Assembly: GCA_035540935.1 (NCBI GenBank)
Contig: DATLFS010000038.1
Coordinates: 1 to 50,098 of the forward strand
From: DATLFS01 sp035540935
GTDB lineage: Bacteria; Actinomycetota; CADDZG01; WHSQ01
Direction of reading: 5' to 3'
DNA length: 50,098 bases
Below, in pieces: positions 33,445-41,060 of the stretch. Both the position numbers and the translations under genes were made by a program. Position 1 is the first letter of the stretch. Each line of letters starts with the position of its first letter. Below the pieces are notes generated by a model, which was given only the letters and a program-made list of their open reading frames with translations, made no database searches and was not told where the DNA came from.

Positions 33445-34337
33445 CGCCGCTCCGGCACTGCGGGCGGCGCCGGCGTGTCGATCCCCGCGAAGAGGTCGTC
33501 CTCAGGCACTTCGGTAGACACCTTCGAGTCGATCAGCGTGTAGTCCTCCCACGGATACACCTGGCGCTGCAGCTCGTCCGGCACCGCGAACCAGAATGAA
33601 TCCGGGTCGATCTGCGTCGCGTGCGCGAGCAGAGCCTTGCTCCGCACCTCGACGTATTCCGCCACGTCGACCTGAGTCGTGATCTCCGGCTCGGCGAACC
33701 CGAACTCGTCCCACTTCTCGAGCCATCCCGCGTAAGGGGCTTCTGCACCTGCCGCGACGGCGGCGTCGTTGAGGATCCGGAACCTGCGCTGCGTGAACGT
33801 AGCGAAGTAGTAGAGCTTCTTCGGCTGCCAAGGCGCGCCGGCGTCGGGAAAGCGATCGGCGTCGCCGGCCTCGTGGTACGCCCGCGTCCCCAGCTCGTAC
33901 ACACGCACGTGATCGGGATGCTCGTAACCCTTCGATTCGTCATAGGCGAGCACGACATCGGGTCGCTCGGCGCGGATGATCTCGACGAGTCGGCGGGTCA
34001 CGTCCTCAGGATCGGCGTTGCAGAAGGCGTCGGGATGCCGGTTCGCTTCCGATCCCGGCATGCCCGAGTCGCGGTAGCCGAGGTGGTAGATCCGCTCGAC
34101 ACCGAGGATGTCGCACGCGGTTTCGAGCTCGGCGCGCCGCAGCTCCACCATCCGGTCCTTGATCCCCGGCCGGTCCATGCGCGGGTTGAGGATGTCGCCC
34201 TCTGCACCGTCGGTGGCGCAGGCCAGCACCACCCGCACGCCTTCGGCCGCGTACTTGGCCATCGTCCCTGCCCCCTTCGACGATTCGTCGTCGGGGTGCG
34301 CGTGGATCGCGAGCAGACAGCGGGACTTGGGTTGCAT
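33441..34337 (-). CDS. mca: Mycothiol S-conjugate amidase
   Basis: Cleaves mycothiol conjugates of electrophiles and antibiotics to a mercapturic acid and GlcN-Ins, a detoxification step confined to mycothiol-making actinobacteria. The 298-residue LmbE-type protein has zinc ligands in AHPDDE (13-18) and HPDH (140-143). ILNPRMDRPGIKDRM and HLGYRDSGMPG match Mca. The paralogue MshB (GlcNAc-Ins deacetylase) is the main alternative, but length and the C-terminal QIDPDSFWF stretch favour Mca. ATG follows TAGCCT by six bases. Confidence 0.88.
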   Translation of the reverse strand: MQPKSRCLLAIHAHPDDESSKGAGTMAKYAAEGVRVVLACATDGAEGDILNPRMDRPGIKDRMVELRRAELETACDILGVERIYHLGYRDSGMPGSEANRHPDAFCNADPEDVTRRLVEIIRAERPDVVLAYDESKGYEHPDHVRVYELGTRAYHEAGDADRFPDAGAPWQPKKLYYFATFTQRRFRILNDAAVAAGAEAPYAGWLEKWDEFGFAEPEITTQVDVAEYVEVRSKALLAHATQIDPDSFWFAVPDELQRQVYPWEDYTLIDSKVSTEVPEDDLFAGIDTPAPPAVPERR

Positions 34338-34359
34338 CGGCGTAGGCTACCGTTTCGTC
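34338..34359. promoter_or_regulatory. Compact divergent promoter between mca and the membrane protein gene
   Basis: Only 22 bases separate the two start codons. TAGCCT on the minus strand (34349-34344) is six bases from the mca ATG, and TACCGT on the plus strand (34348-34353) is six bases from the ATG at 34360. The two -10 boxes overlap by two bases, so both mRNAs would be leaderless and polymerases could not occupy both sites at once. Confidence 0.5.
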
Positions 34360-34857
34360 ATGGCCGAAAGGGTGCGCGGCGACACCTTCGACAGAGCGCG
34401 CCTCGTGGCGGTCGTGATGATGGTCGTCGCCTCGGCGGCCGCGTTCGCCGGCGCCCTGATGAACTGGACGACGCGGGGCGTCCTTCCGCCGCTGCCGGAC
34501 ACGACGTTCGAGGGCGAGCCGCCGCAACCCACTGAACCCATCACGGGGGTGGAGGCGGGCGACGGCAACATCATCATCGTGGCGGCGATCCTGATGTTGA
34601 TCGGCGCGACGCTCTTGGGTGTGCGGCGCCGATCGGCGTGGGCGTGGCTCTCCTTCCTCGGATCCGTGGTCGCCGGCGGCATAGCGATCGCGGCGTGGCG
34701 CGGGATCGACGACATCAACTCGGGGTTCTCACAGCGCGCGGACGTTATCGGCGACATCGATCCCGCCGCGGGGCTGGTGGTGGTGGCCGTCGCGGCTTTC
34801 ACAGGTCTCGTGGGATCGATCCTTGGGATCGTGGCAACGCCGGAGGTGGAGGCTTGA
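34360..34857 (+). CDS. Small four-helix membrane protein
   Basis: 165 residues with hydrophobic segments at about 14-34, 70-90, 96-113 and 138-160. A Pro/Thr/Glu-rich external loop (about 40-65) separates the first two. No motif recognised. The ATG at 34360 is preceded by TACCGT and six bases with no ribosome-binding sequence. It is divergent from mca with a shared 22-base intergenic region, so a link to thiol stress is possible but unproven. Convergent with the small ORF of the nad operon, six bases apart. Confidence 0.68.
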   Translation: MAERVRGDTFDRARLVAVVMMVVASAAAFAGALMNWTTRGVLPPLPDTTFEGEPPQPTEPITGVEAGDGNIIIVAAILMLIGATLLGVRRRSAWAWLSFLGSVVAGGIAIAAWRGIDDINSGFSQRADVIGDIDPAAGLVVVAVAAFTGLVGSILGIVATPEVEA

Positions 34858-34863
34858 GCGGCT

Positions 34864-35055
34864 CTACCAGGGTGACCGCCTGAGCGCGTGCGGGCGGAGG
34901 CGTGTGATGAAGACGGGCACCCGAGGCTCCGCCTCCGCAACCCGCACCGCGTAGATGCGTTCGCGGCGCGCCGCGACGCGCGTCGGCATCGTCGCCTGAA
35001 GCACCGCGGCGACGGCGGCCGATGCGGTCGCGAGGCGCAAGCGGATCCCGCTCAC
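34864..35055 (-). CDS. Small hypothetical protein at the end of the nadC-nadA operon
   Basis: 63 residues, GTG start at 35055 overlapping the nadA stop as GTGA, the same coupling used throughout the window. It starts with a weakly hydrophobic Ala/Val stretch, then many Arg/Val (IYAVRVAEAEPRVPVFITRL). It fills the space between nadA and the convergent gene exactly, which supports it being real. I do not recognise a family. Confidence 0.42.
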   Translation of the reverse strand: MSGIRLRLATASAAVAAVLQATMPTRVAARRERIYAVRVAEAEPRVPVFITRLRPHALRRSPW

Positions 35056-36023
35056 GGCAGGACCGCGATCATGCGCTCGATCGCCAGGCGCGCCCGATCG
35101 GCGATCTCCTTGGGAACGGTCACTTCGTCACGGCCGGTCTGCAAGCAACGCAGGAGCTTGGTCGGCGTGATCATCTTCATGTAGCCGCAGACGGCCTCCT
35201 CGTTCGCCGGGATGTAACCGGCGCGCGGATTCTCCTTACGAAGTCGGTGCAGCATGCCGGTCTCGGTCGCGACCACGAAAGTAGATGCATCGCTCTCGCG
35301 GGCGCGCCTGACCATCCCGCCCGTCCCGAGAACGAAGGTGCGCTCGCGCGGGAGGTCGCCGGTGGACAGGAGATACATGCATTGGGACGAGCAGCCGCAC
35401 TCGGGGTGTATGTGCAGCTCGGCATCGGGATGTCGCGCCAGGGTCGTTTGGATGTCCGCCGGCTGAATCCCGGCGTGCACGTGACACTCGCCCATCCAGA
35501 TGTGGAGCTTTCGTCCCGTCTCGCGCTCGACGTGCGCACCGAGGAACATGTCGGGACCGAACAGGATCTCCTTGTCCGGCGGGATCGAGTTGACGACTTG
35601 GACCGCGTTCGCCGACGTGCAGCAGTAATCCGTCTCCGCCTTCACCTCGGCGGTGGTGTTCACGTACATCACCACCACGGCTCCCGGATGCTCCGCCTTC
35701 CACGCTCGCAGTTGGTCGGCGGTGATCGACGCCGCCAGCGAGCATCCCGCGTCCTTGTCGGGGATCAGAACCCGTTTGTCGTACGCCAAGATCTTCGCCG
35801 ACTCGGCCATGAAATGGACGCCACAGAAGACGATCTCCGAGGCGTCGACCTCGGCCGCGACGCGCGACAGCTCGAGCGAGTCGCCGACGTAGTCGGCGAC
35901 GTCCTGCACCGCCGGCACCTGGTAGTTGTGAGCGAGTATCACGGCATCGCGGCGTCGCGCCAGGTCGCGCACCTGCTCGGCCCAGGCGGCGTCGAGGAGG
36001 GGCGCGGCCTGCGGCGCGGTCAC
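35052..36023 (-). CDS. nadA: Quinolinate synthase A
   Basis: Condenses iminoaspartate (from NadB) with dihydroxyacetone phosphate to quinolinate using a [4Fe-4S] cluster. The 323-residue protein has AHNYQVPAVQDVADYVGDSLELS near the start (substrate site; read in two parts), DAGCSLA, YCCTSANAV, HPECGCSSQC and AVCGYM; several of these Cys are cluster-ligand candidates. GTG at 36023 overlaps the nadC stop. Oxygen-sensitive in other bacteria. Confidence 0.95.
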   Translation of the reverse strand: MTAPQAAPLLDAAWAEQVRDLARRRDAVILAHNYQVPAVQDVADYVGDSLELSRVAAEVDASEIVFCGVHFMAESAKILAYDKRVLIPDKDAGCSLAASITADQLRAWKAEHPGAVVVMYVNTTAEVKAETDYCCTSANAVQVVNSIPPDKEILFGPDMFLGAHVERETGRKLHIWMGECHVHAGIQPADIQTTLARHPDAELHIHPECGCSSQCMYLLSTGDLPRERTFVLGTGGMVRRARESDASTFVVATETGMLHRLRKENPRAGYIPANEEAVCGYMKMITPTKLLRCLQTGRDEVTVPKEIADRARLAIERMIAVLP

Positions 36024-36865
36024 AGCCGCTCGACCTCGAGTGCGATGTCGACCGACCGTGCGGAGTGGGTGATCGCGCCGCAGGAGATCAGGTCGACTCC
36101 GGTCGCTGCATAAGTCGCGACGTTCTCGAGCGTGATGCCCCCGGAAACCTCGAGGAGCGCCTTGCCTCCGGCGCGCCGAACGCAGCGGGCGACCTCATCG
36201 GGTGTCATGTTGTCGAGCAGGACGGCATCGGCCCCGGCCGCAAGCGCATCTTCCAGCTCCGACTCGTCCGTGACCTCGACCTCGACCAGGAGGCCGTGCG
36301 GCGCCGCGGCCCGGGCACGGCCGACGGCCTCCGTCACGCCGCCGGCCGCGGCGATGTGGTTGTCCTTCACGAGGATCCCGTCATCGAGACCGAACCTGTG
36401 GTTGTGCGCGCCGCCCGTACGCACCGCGTACTTCTCGAGCATCCTGAGGCCGGGCGTCGTCTTGCGCGTGTCGACGACGCGCGCGCTCGTCCCCGAGACG
36501 GCGACGGCATAACGGCGTGCGACGGTCGCGACTCCCGAGAGCCGCGCGATCAGGTTGAGTGCGACGCGCTCCCCGGTCAGGATCGTTCGGAGCGGCCCCT
36601 CGAGGCGCGCCAGGGCGGCACCCCGGTCGACCTCGTCACCGTCCGCGCTCTCGACCTCGACACGTACGCCGCCGCCGGCCTCCTCGAGCACGACCGAGAG
36701 AAGAGGCAGACCGGCCACGACGAAGGGCTCCCGCGCCTCGAGGCGCGCCGTGCCCCGGAGCTCCGCCGGCACCACCGCCTCCGTCGTCACGTCGCCGCGC
36801 CCGACGTCCTCCGCGAGGAAGCCGCGGACCTGGGCGCGCACGTGCGGGGAATGAAGGACGCTCAT
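36020..36865 (-). CDS. nadC: Nicotinate-nucleotide pyrophosphorylase (quinolinate phosphoribosyltransferase)
   Basis: Converts quinolinate and PRPP to nicotinate mononucleotide. The 281-residue protein has EDVGRGDVTTEAV at the N-terminus, TRKTTPGLRMLEKYAVR with the catalytic Lys/Arg set, GGAHNHRFGLDDGILVKDNH (in parts) and SGGITLENV near the C-terminus. ATG at 36865; 38 bases after ilvA. First of the nadC-nadA run, with nadB located separately near 7 kb. Confidence 0.96.
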   Translation of the reverse strand: MSVLHSPHVRAQVRGFLAEDVGRGDVTTEAVVPAELRGTARLEAREPFVVAGLPLLSVVLEEAGGGVRVEVESADGDEVDRGAALARLEGPLRTILTGERVALNLIARLSGVATVARRYAVAVSGTSARVVDTRKTTPGLRMLEKYAVRTGGAHNHRFGLDDGILVKDNHIAAAGGVTEAVGRARAAAPHGLLVEVEVTDESELEDALAAGADAVLLDNMTPDEVARCVRRAGGKALLEVSGGITLENVATYAATGVDLISCGAITHSARSVDIALEVERL

Positions 36866-36903
36866 AAGAGGTGCAACCCTAGGCGAGAGGCGGCGCTTCC
36901 CGG

Positions 36904-38121
36904 TCAGGCCCGCTCGACGACATAGCCGGCGGCCGCCAAGCGTTGCACGAGCTCCTCGATGTGCTGCGGCCCTTTCGTCTCGACCTGGAGAGCGACGTCG
37001 ACGTCACCGACGTGAACGCGCGCCCCCTCGCGGTGATGCTCGACGCCCACGACGTTCGCGCCCAGCTCTGCGAGCAGGCCGAGCAAGCGATAGAGCTCTC
37101 CCGGCCGGTCGGCGATGCGCGTGTGGAAGGAGAAGTAGCGGCCCGACGCCGACAGCCCGTAACGGACCACCCTCAGCAACAGCAGCGGATCGATGTTGCC
37201 TCCCGAGAGGACGACCACGACCGGCGGGTTCAGGAGCGACGGGTATTGCAGCGCCGCCGCGACGCCCGCGGCGCCCGCCGGCTCGAGGACGAGCTTCATA
37301 CGTTCGGCGGCGAACACCAACGCCTCTGCGATCGCGTCGTCGGTCACCGTGACCACTTCGTCGACCAGAGCCTGGACGTGGCCGAAGGTGAACTCACCGG
37401 GCCGGTTGCAGGCGATGCCGTCTGCGATCGTCACGAGGTCCTCGACCACGACGGGCTCGCCGCGCGCCAGGCTCGGCGGATACGACGCGGCACCGGCTGC
37501 CTGAACGCCTATGACGCGCGCGCCGGGACGGAGCGCGCGCACCGCCGCCGCGGTCCCCGAGATCAGACCGCCGCCTCCCACCGGCACCACGACCGTCCCG
37601 AGCGCCTCGACCGTCTCGCACAGCTCGAGGCCCACCGTGCCCTGCCCGGCGATCACGTGCGGATGATCGAAGGGGTGGACGAAGACGCTCCCGCGCTCGT
37701 TCGCGAACGACATAGCGGCCTCGAGCGCGACGCCGATGTCCTTGCCGACCAGCTCGACCTCCGCGCCGTACCGCTTCGTCGCTTCGATCTTCGGAAGCGG
37801 CGCCTGCTCGGGCATGAAGACGGTCGCCGTCGTCCCCGCCATCGCGGCGGCAAGAGCGACTCCCTGCGCGTGATTCCCGGCCGAAGCCGCCACCACGCCG
37901 CACTCCTTCTCGTCGGGGGAGAGGCGCGAGATGCGGTTGTAGGCGCCGCGGATCTTGAACGACCCCGTCCGCTGGAGGTTCTCGCACTTGATCAGGACCT
38001 CGCCTCCGCACTGGTCGGAGAGCGCGCGGGAGCGGTCCATGGGTGTGACGACCGCGATGCCCTCGAGCCGCCTCCGCGCCTCCTCGATGTCCTCGAGCGA
38101 GACCAGCCCGGTCATGGTCAT
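36904..38121 (-). CDS. ilvA: Threonine ammonia-lyase with single C-terminal ACT domain
   Basis: PLP enzyme of fold type II deaminating threonine to 2-oxobutyrate for isoleucine synthesis or catabolism. 405 residues: the PLP Lys56 is in RTGSFKIRGAYN, the phosphate-binding glycine loop is VPVGGGGLISG, and PSGG-type SGGNIDP precedes a single ACT domain (about 325-405). The single ACT domain groups it with the shorter TdcB/IlvA forms rather than the two-ACT biosynthetic enzyme, so allostery may differ. ATG at 38121 (a second at 38115). CACGAT lies six bases upstream. Confidence 0.87.
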   Translation of the reverse strand: MTMTGLVSLEDIEEARRRLEGIAVVTPMDRSRALSDQCGGEVLIKCENLQRTGSFKIRGAYNRISRLSPDEKECGVVAASAGNHAQGVALAAAMAGTTATVFMPEQAPLPKIEATKRYGAEVELVGKDIGVALEAAMSFANERGSVFVHPFDHPHVIAGQGTVGLELCETVEALGTVVVPVGGGGLISGTAAAVRALRPGARVIGVQAAGAASYPPSLARGEPVVVEDLVTIADGIACNRPGEFTFGHVQALVDEVVTVTDDAIAEALVFAAERMKLVLEPAGAAGVAAALQYPSLLNPPVVVVLSGGNIDPLLLLRVVRYGLSASGRYFSFHTRIADRPGELYRLLGLLAELGANVVGVEHHREGARVHVGDVDVALQVETKGPQHIEELVQRLAAAGYVVERA

Positions 38122-38168
38122 GCGCCCATCGTGCCACGCGGCCGCAGCGGGCACGCGAGCATAGGCGG

Positions 38169-39503
38169 GTGGATACCTGGGCCCCTCAGTCGTGGCGGCG
38201 GTTGCCCGTGGCGCAGCAGCCGGACTGGCCGGACGCCGGCGAGCTCGACGACGTTCTGCGCTACGTCCGCCGCCTGCCTCCACTCGTCTTCGCCGGGGAG
38301 GCGCGCCGTCTTCAGCAACGTCTCGCCGAGGCGGCCGAAGGCCGCGCCTTCGTCCTGCAGGCGGGGGACTGTGCGGAGTCGTTCGCCGATTTCTCCGCCG
38401 ACTCGATCCGGGACAAGCTCAAGATCATCCTGCAGATGGCGGTCGTCCTGACCTACGGAACGGGGCTGCCCGTCGTCAAAGTGGGGCGCATCGCCGGTCA
38501 GTTCGCGAAGCCGCGCTCCCGCCCGACGGAGCGCAACGGCGGCGTCGAGTTGCCGGCTTTCCGCGGGCACGCCGTCAACGGAGACGAATTCGACGCGGCG
38601 GCGCGGCGGCCCGACCCGGCGCGGTTGATCCGCGCGTACCAGCAGTCGGCAAGCACGCTGAATTTGCTGCGCGCGTTGACGACCGGTGGCTTCGCGGATC
38701 TACGCAGGATCCACGCTTGGAACCAGGAGTTCGTCACCGCCTCCGCCCAGGGGCGACGTTATGCGGACATCGCGCGTGAGGTGGAGCGCGCCGTCGTGTT
38801 CATGGAGGCTTGCGGCGTCGACCTCTCTCGGGAGCCCGCGGTGCAACAGGTCGAGCTCTACACCTCGCACGAGGCTCTCTTGCTCGGCTTCGAAGAAGCG
38901 CTGACGCGCCGCGACAGCCTCACGGGTGACTGGTACGACTGCTCCGCGCACCTCTTGTGGGTTGGAGATCGCACGCGGGATCCGCAGGGCGCGCACGTCG
39001 AGTTCGCATCCGGCATCAAGAACCCGGTGGCGGTGAAGCTCGGACCGGCGGCCACTGCCGACGACGTGGTGCACCTGTGCCGACGGCTCGACCCCGACCG
39101 CGTGCCGGGGCGTCTCTCGTTCATCACGAGGCTCGGGTCCGCGCGCGTCGAAAACCTGCTGCCGCCTCTCGTGCGAGCGGTGAGAGAGGCGGGGTGGAAG
39201 CCGCTGTGGATCTGCGACCCCATGCACGGAAACACGACCAGCGTCGACGGGCGCAAGGTGCGCACGTTCGACGACATCCTCACGGAGATCAAGACCTTCT
39301 TCGTCGTCCACCAGCAGGAGGGAACCGTGCCCGCCGGTGTGCACCTCGAACTCACGCACGAGGCGGTGACGGAATGCGTCGGCGCCCTCCACGACCCGGA
39401 GGAGGACGTCGAGGACCGCTACCAGGCGCTGTGCGACCCACGCCTCAACGCCCGTCAAAGCCTGGAGCTCGCGCTCGAGATCGCGGAGTTGCTGCGGTCC
39501 TAG
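38169..39503 (+). CDS. Class II 3-deoxy-7-phosphoheptulonate synthase (DAHP synthase)
   Basis: Condenses phosphoenolpyruvate and erythrose-4-phosphate, the first step of the shikimate pathway. The 444-residue plant/actinobacterial class II type is recognised by AGDCAESFADF (metal-binding Cys), KVGRIAGQFAKPRS, VKLGPAAT and WICDPMHGNT. GTG at 38169 has no clear ribosome-binding site; GAGCAT sits six bases upstream, a weak leaderless layout. It feeds synthesis of the tyrosine degraded by the hppD group. Its stop overlaps that of the convergent selenoprotein gene. Confidence 0.95.
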   Translation: MDTWAPQSWRRLPVAQQPDWPDAGELDDVLRYVRRLPPLVFAGEARRLQQRLAEAAEGRAFVLQAGDCAESFADFSADSIRDKLKIILQMAVVLTYGTGLPVVKVGRIAGQFAKPRSRPTERNGGVELPAFRGHAVNGDEFDAAARRPDPARLIRAYQQSASTLNLLRALTTGGFADLRRIHAWNQEFVTASAQGRRYADIAREVERAVVFMEACGVDLSREPAVQQVELYTSHEALLLGFEEALTRRDSLTGDWYDCSAHLLWVGDRTRDPQGAHVEFASGIKNPVAVKLGPAATADDVVHLCRRLDPDRVPGRLSFITRLGSARVENLLPPLVRAVREAGWKPLWICDPMHGNTTSVDGRKVRTFDDILTEIKTFFVVHQQEGTVPAGVHLELTHEAVTECVGALHDPEEDVEDRYQALCDPRLNARQSLELALEIAELLRS

Positions 39504-39745
39504 GCCCGGCGTTCCCGGATGAGGCGCAAGACCTCTCCCGGCTGTGCGTGACGCCCGAGAGACTTCTTCGAGAAGACGAGGTCGCCGTCGACCGTCACCT
39601 CGAAGACGCCGCCGCGCGACTCGACGAGCTCGACGTCACCGTCATCGAGACCCAGCTCCGCTCTCAGCTCGGCCGCCAGACCGGCGGCCCGCTCTTCGTA
39701 TCCTCAGACGACGCAGTATTCGATCGCAACCTTCACTCCGACCAC
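39500..39745 (-). CDS. SelW/Rdx-family selenoprotein (CxxU, in-frame TGA read as selenocysteine)
   Basis: Read through one TGA (39706-39704), the frame encodes about 81 residues of the SelT/SelW/SelH (Rdx) thioredoxin-like fold. KVAIEYCVV-U-GYEERAAGLA at the N-terminus is the CxxU redox motif followed by the same GY as in animal SelW, and GGVFEVTVDGDLVFSKKS matches the GFFEV...SKK strand region of SelW. Sequence on both sides of the TGA is family-like and in one frame, so a stop or pseudogene is unlikely. A SECIS-like hairpin follows the TGA. GTG at 39745 lies eight bases after GGAGG; an alternative GTG is at 39736. SelA, SelB, SelC and SelD are not in the window. Probably a thiol or peroxide redox protein. 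Confidence 0.88.
39671..39706 (-). promoter_or_regulatory. Bacterial SECIS-like hairpin after the selenocysteine TGA
   Basis: On the minus strand the TGA (39706-39704) is followed by 14 bases, then GGCCGCC (39689-39683), a five-base loop GGTCT (39682-39678) and GGCGGCC (39677-39671), a perfect 7-bp stem. The loop starts 22 bases after the TGA and its first two bases are G, as expected of a bSECIS bound by SelB. Such GC-rich stems also arise by chance in this genome, so the hairpin alone is supportive rather than decisive. Confidence 0.7.
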
Positions 39746-39763
39746 CGTACCCACCTCCGGCGC

Positions 39764-39775
39764 TACGCTCCGAAC
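39764..39775 (+). promoter_or_regulatory. Leaderless-type promoter of the gene at 39776
   Basis: TACGCT (39764-39769) followed by six bases and then GTG at 39776, without a Shine-Dalgarno sequence. It lies in the 30-base gap between the divergent selenoprotein gene and this gene. Confidence 0.5.
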
Positions 39776-40417
39776 GTGAACCGAACCGGCTCCTTGGTCA
39801 CCGCGGGCGCGGCGATCCTCTTGGTCGCCGCCGCAGTGTTCCTCGCCTTCCGCCCTTCCCCGCGCTGTCACGAACGGATCGAGTACGCGGACGGCCGGGT
39901 GATCACCCGCTCGTGGATCCCCGAGACGACGCTGGGGGGTGGTGGCGGAGGTCCGGGCGTCGTCGCCTATGAGAGCAGCTGCACCAGCGACGCGATGCTG
40001 TGGTGGGAGGCCGCCGGCGCGATCGGGCTCCTCGCGGCCGCGTTCGGCTGGGTCGCGCTCCGCACAACCGGGTCGCGCGGCTCCCGGGCGGCGGCCGCAG
40101 GACGCTTCGGTCTCGCGCTGGTTACGCTCGCCGCGGTCGGCACCTTCTTCTACGGGGCGTTCGCCGCCCCCGTCCTGATCCCCCTCCATTGGCTCGCGGC
40201 GCGCCGCTCCGGGCGCGCCGCCCGCATCGCCTGGACGGCGGCGGCATCCATCTGCGCCGGGCTCGCCGGCTGGGCCGCGGTGGTGGTCATCGGCGGTGGC
40301 CACGAAAGCGCCGCCGGTCCGGTCGCGGGCGTGGCCGCGGCGCTCGTATGCGCGCTGGTGTTCGGAGCCACGGATCCCACTCGTCGCGATACACGCCGCG
40401 CGGCCTCCTTGCCTTGA
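39776..40417 (+). CDS. Integral membrane protein of unknown function
   Basis: 213 residues. The first membrane segment (about 7-26) is followed by an external domain of about 50 residues with two Cys (SPRCHERIEYADGRVI and YESSCTSD) that could pair, a Gly-rich turn, and four further hydrophobic segments at about 78-95, 112-142, 157-176 and 185-205. No known family is recognised. Its divergence from the SelW-like gene, with promoters packed into 30 bases, is the only contextual hint of function. Confidence 0.68.
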   Translation: MNRTGSLVTAGAAILLVAAAVFLAFRPSPRCHERIEYADGRVITRSWIPETTLGGGGGGPGVVAYESSCTSDAMLWWEAAGAIGLLAAAFGWVALRTTGSRGSRAAAAGRFGLALVTLAAVGTFFYGAFAAPVLIPLHWLAARRSGRAARIAWTAAASICAGLAGWAAVVVIGGGHESAAGPVAGVAAALVCALVFGATDPTRRDTRRAASLP

Positions 40418-40466
40418 TCGTCCGGGTGCGACAGGCTACGGCTACACACTTCCGACGGGAGGCCCC

Positions 40467-41048
40467 ATGACCTGGATCATCCTCGCAGCCGTGGCCGCGG
40501 TGCTGGTGCTGGCAGTGGTCGCGATCTACAACCGCCTCGTCCGACTGCGCAACCGGATCGAAGCGGCGTGGTCGCAGATAGACGTGCAGCTCCGCCGGCG
40601 GTACGACCTCATCCCGAACCTGGTCGAGACGGTGAAGGGGTACGCAGCGCACGAGCGGCAGACGCTCGAGGCCGTGATCGAGGCCCGTCGGCAAGCGGTT
40701 CAGGCGCAGGGCATCGAAGAGCAGGCGCAGGCGGAGAACATGCTGACCGGCGCGCTGCGGCAGCTGTTCGCCGTGGCCGAGGCCTACCCGGAGCTGCGGG
40801 CGAACCAGAACTTCCTCAGCCTGCAGGAGGAGCTGACCGGGACGGAGGGCCGCATCGCCTTCTCGCGGCAGTTCTACAACGAGCAGGTGCTGGCTTACGA
40901 CAACGCGCGGCAGGTCTTCCCGACGAACATCGTCGCCGGGGTGTTCAATTTCGAGGAGAAGCCCTACTTCGAGGCCGAGACCGAGTCGCGCGAGAACGTG
41001 CGCGTCGACTTCGGAGGGGGCGGAGCCGCACCTCAGCAGCCGCAATAA
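40467..41048 (+). CDS. lemA: LemA family protein
   Basis: 193 residues: one N-terminal membrane segment (about 2-22) and then the LemA helical domain with YNRLVRLRNRIEAAWSQIDVQL (in parts), RRYDLIPNLVETVKGYA and NFLSLQEELTGTEGRI, all strongly conserved. LemA proteins form helical bundles at the membrane and are repeatedly encoded beside M48 peptidases such as HtpX, as here (12-base gap). GGGAGG precedes the ATG. The exact role is unsettled; envelope stress is the usual suggestion. Confidence 0.92.
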   Translation: MTWIILAAVAAVLVLAVVAIYNRLVRLRNRIEAAWSQIDVQLRRRYDLIPNLVETVKGYAAHERQTLEAVIEARRQAVQAQGIEEQAQAENMLTGALRQLFAVAEAYPELRANQNFLSLQEELTGTEGRIAFSRQFYNEQVLAYDNARQVFPTNIVAGVFNFEEKPYFEAETESRENVRVDFGGGGAAPQQPQ

Positions 41049-41060
41049 CGGCCGCAGCTC

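Noticed and set aside
39704..39706. Interpretation of the TGA as a pseudogene-making nonsense mutation
   Set aside because: The TGA sits exactly at the fourth position of CxxU, the family's known selenocysteine site, with intact sequence on both sides and a SECIS-like hairpin. A random stop at this position is improbable.
39704..40303. A 199-codon minus-strand ORF ending at the TGA of the SelW-like gene
   Set aside because: Only its last dozen codons belong to a real gene. The rest is antisense to the membrane protein at 39776-40417; it is the artefact that hides the selenoprotein.
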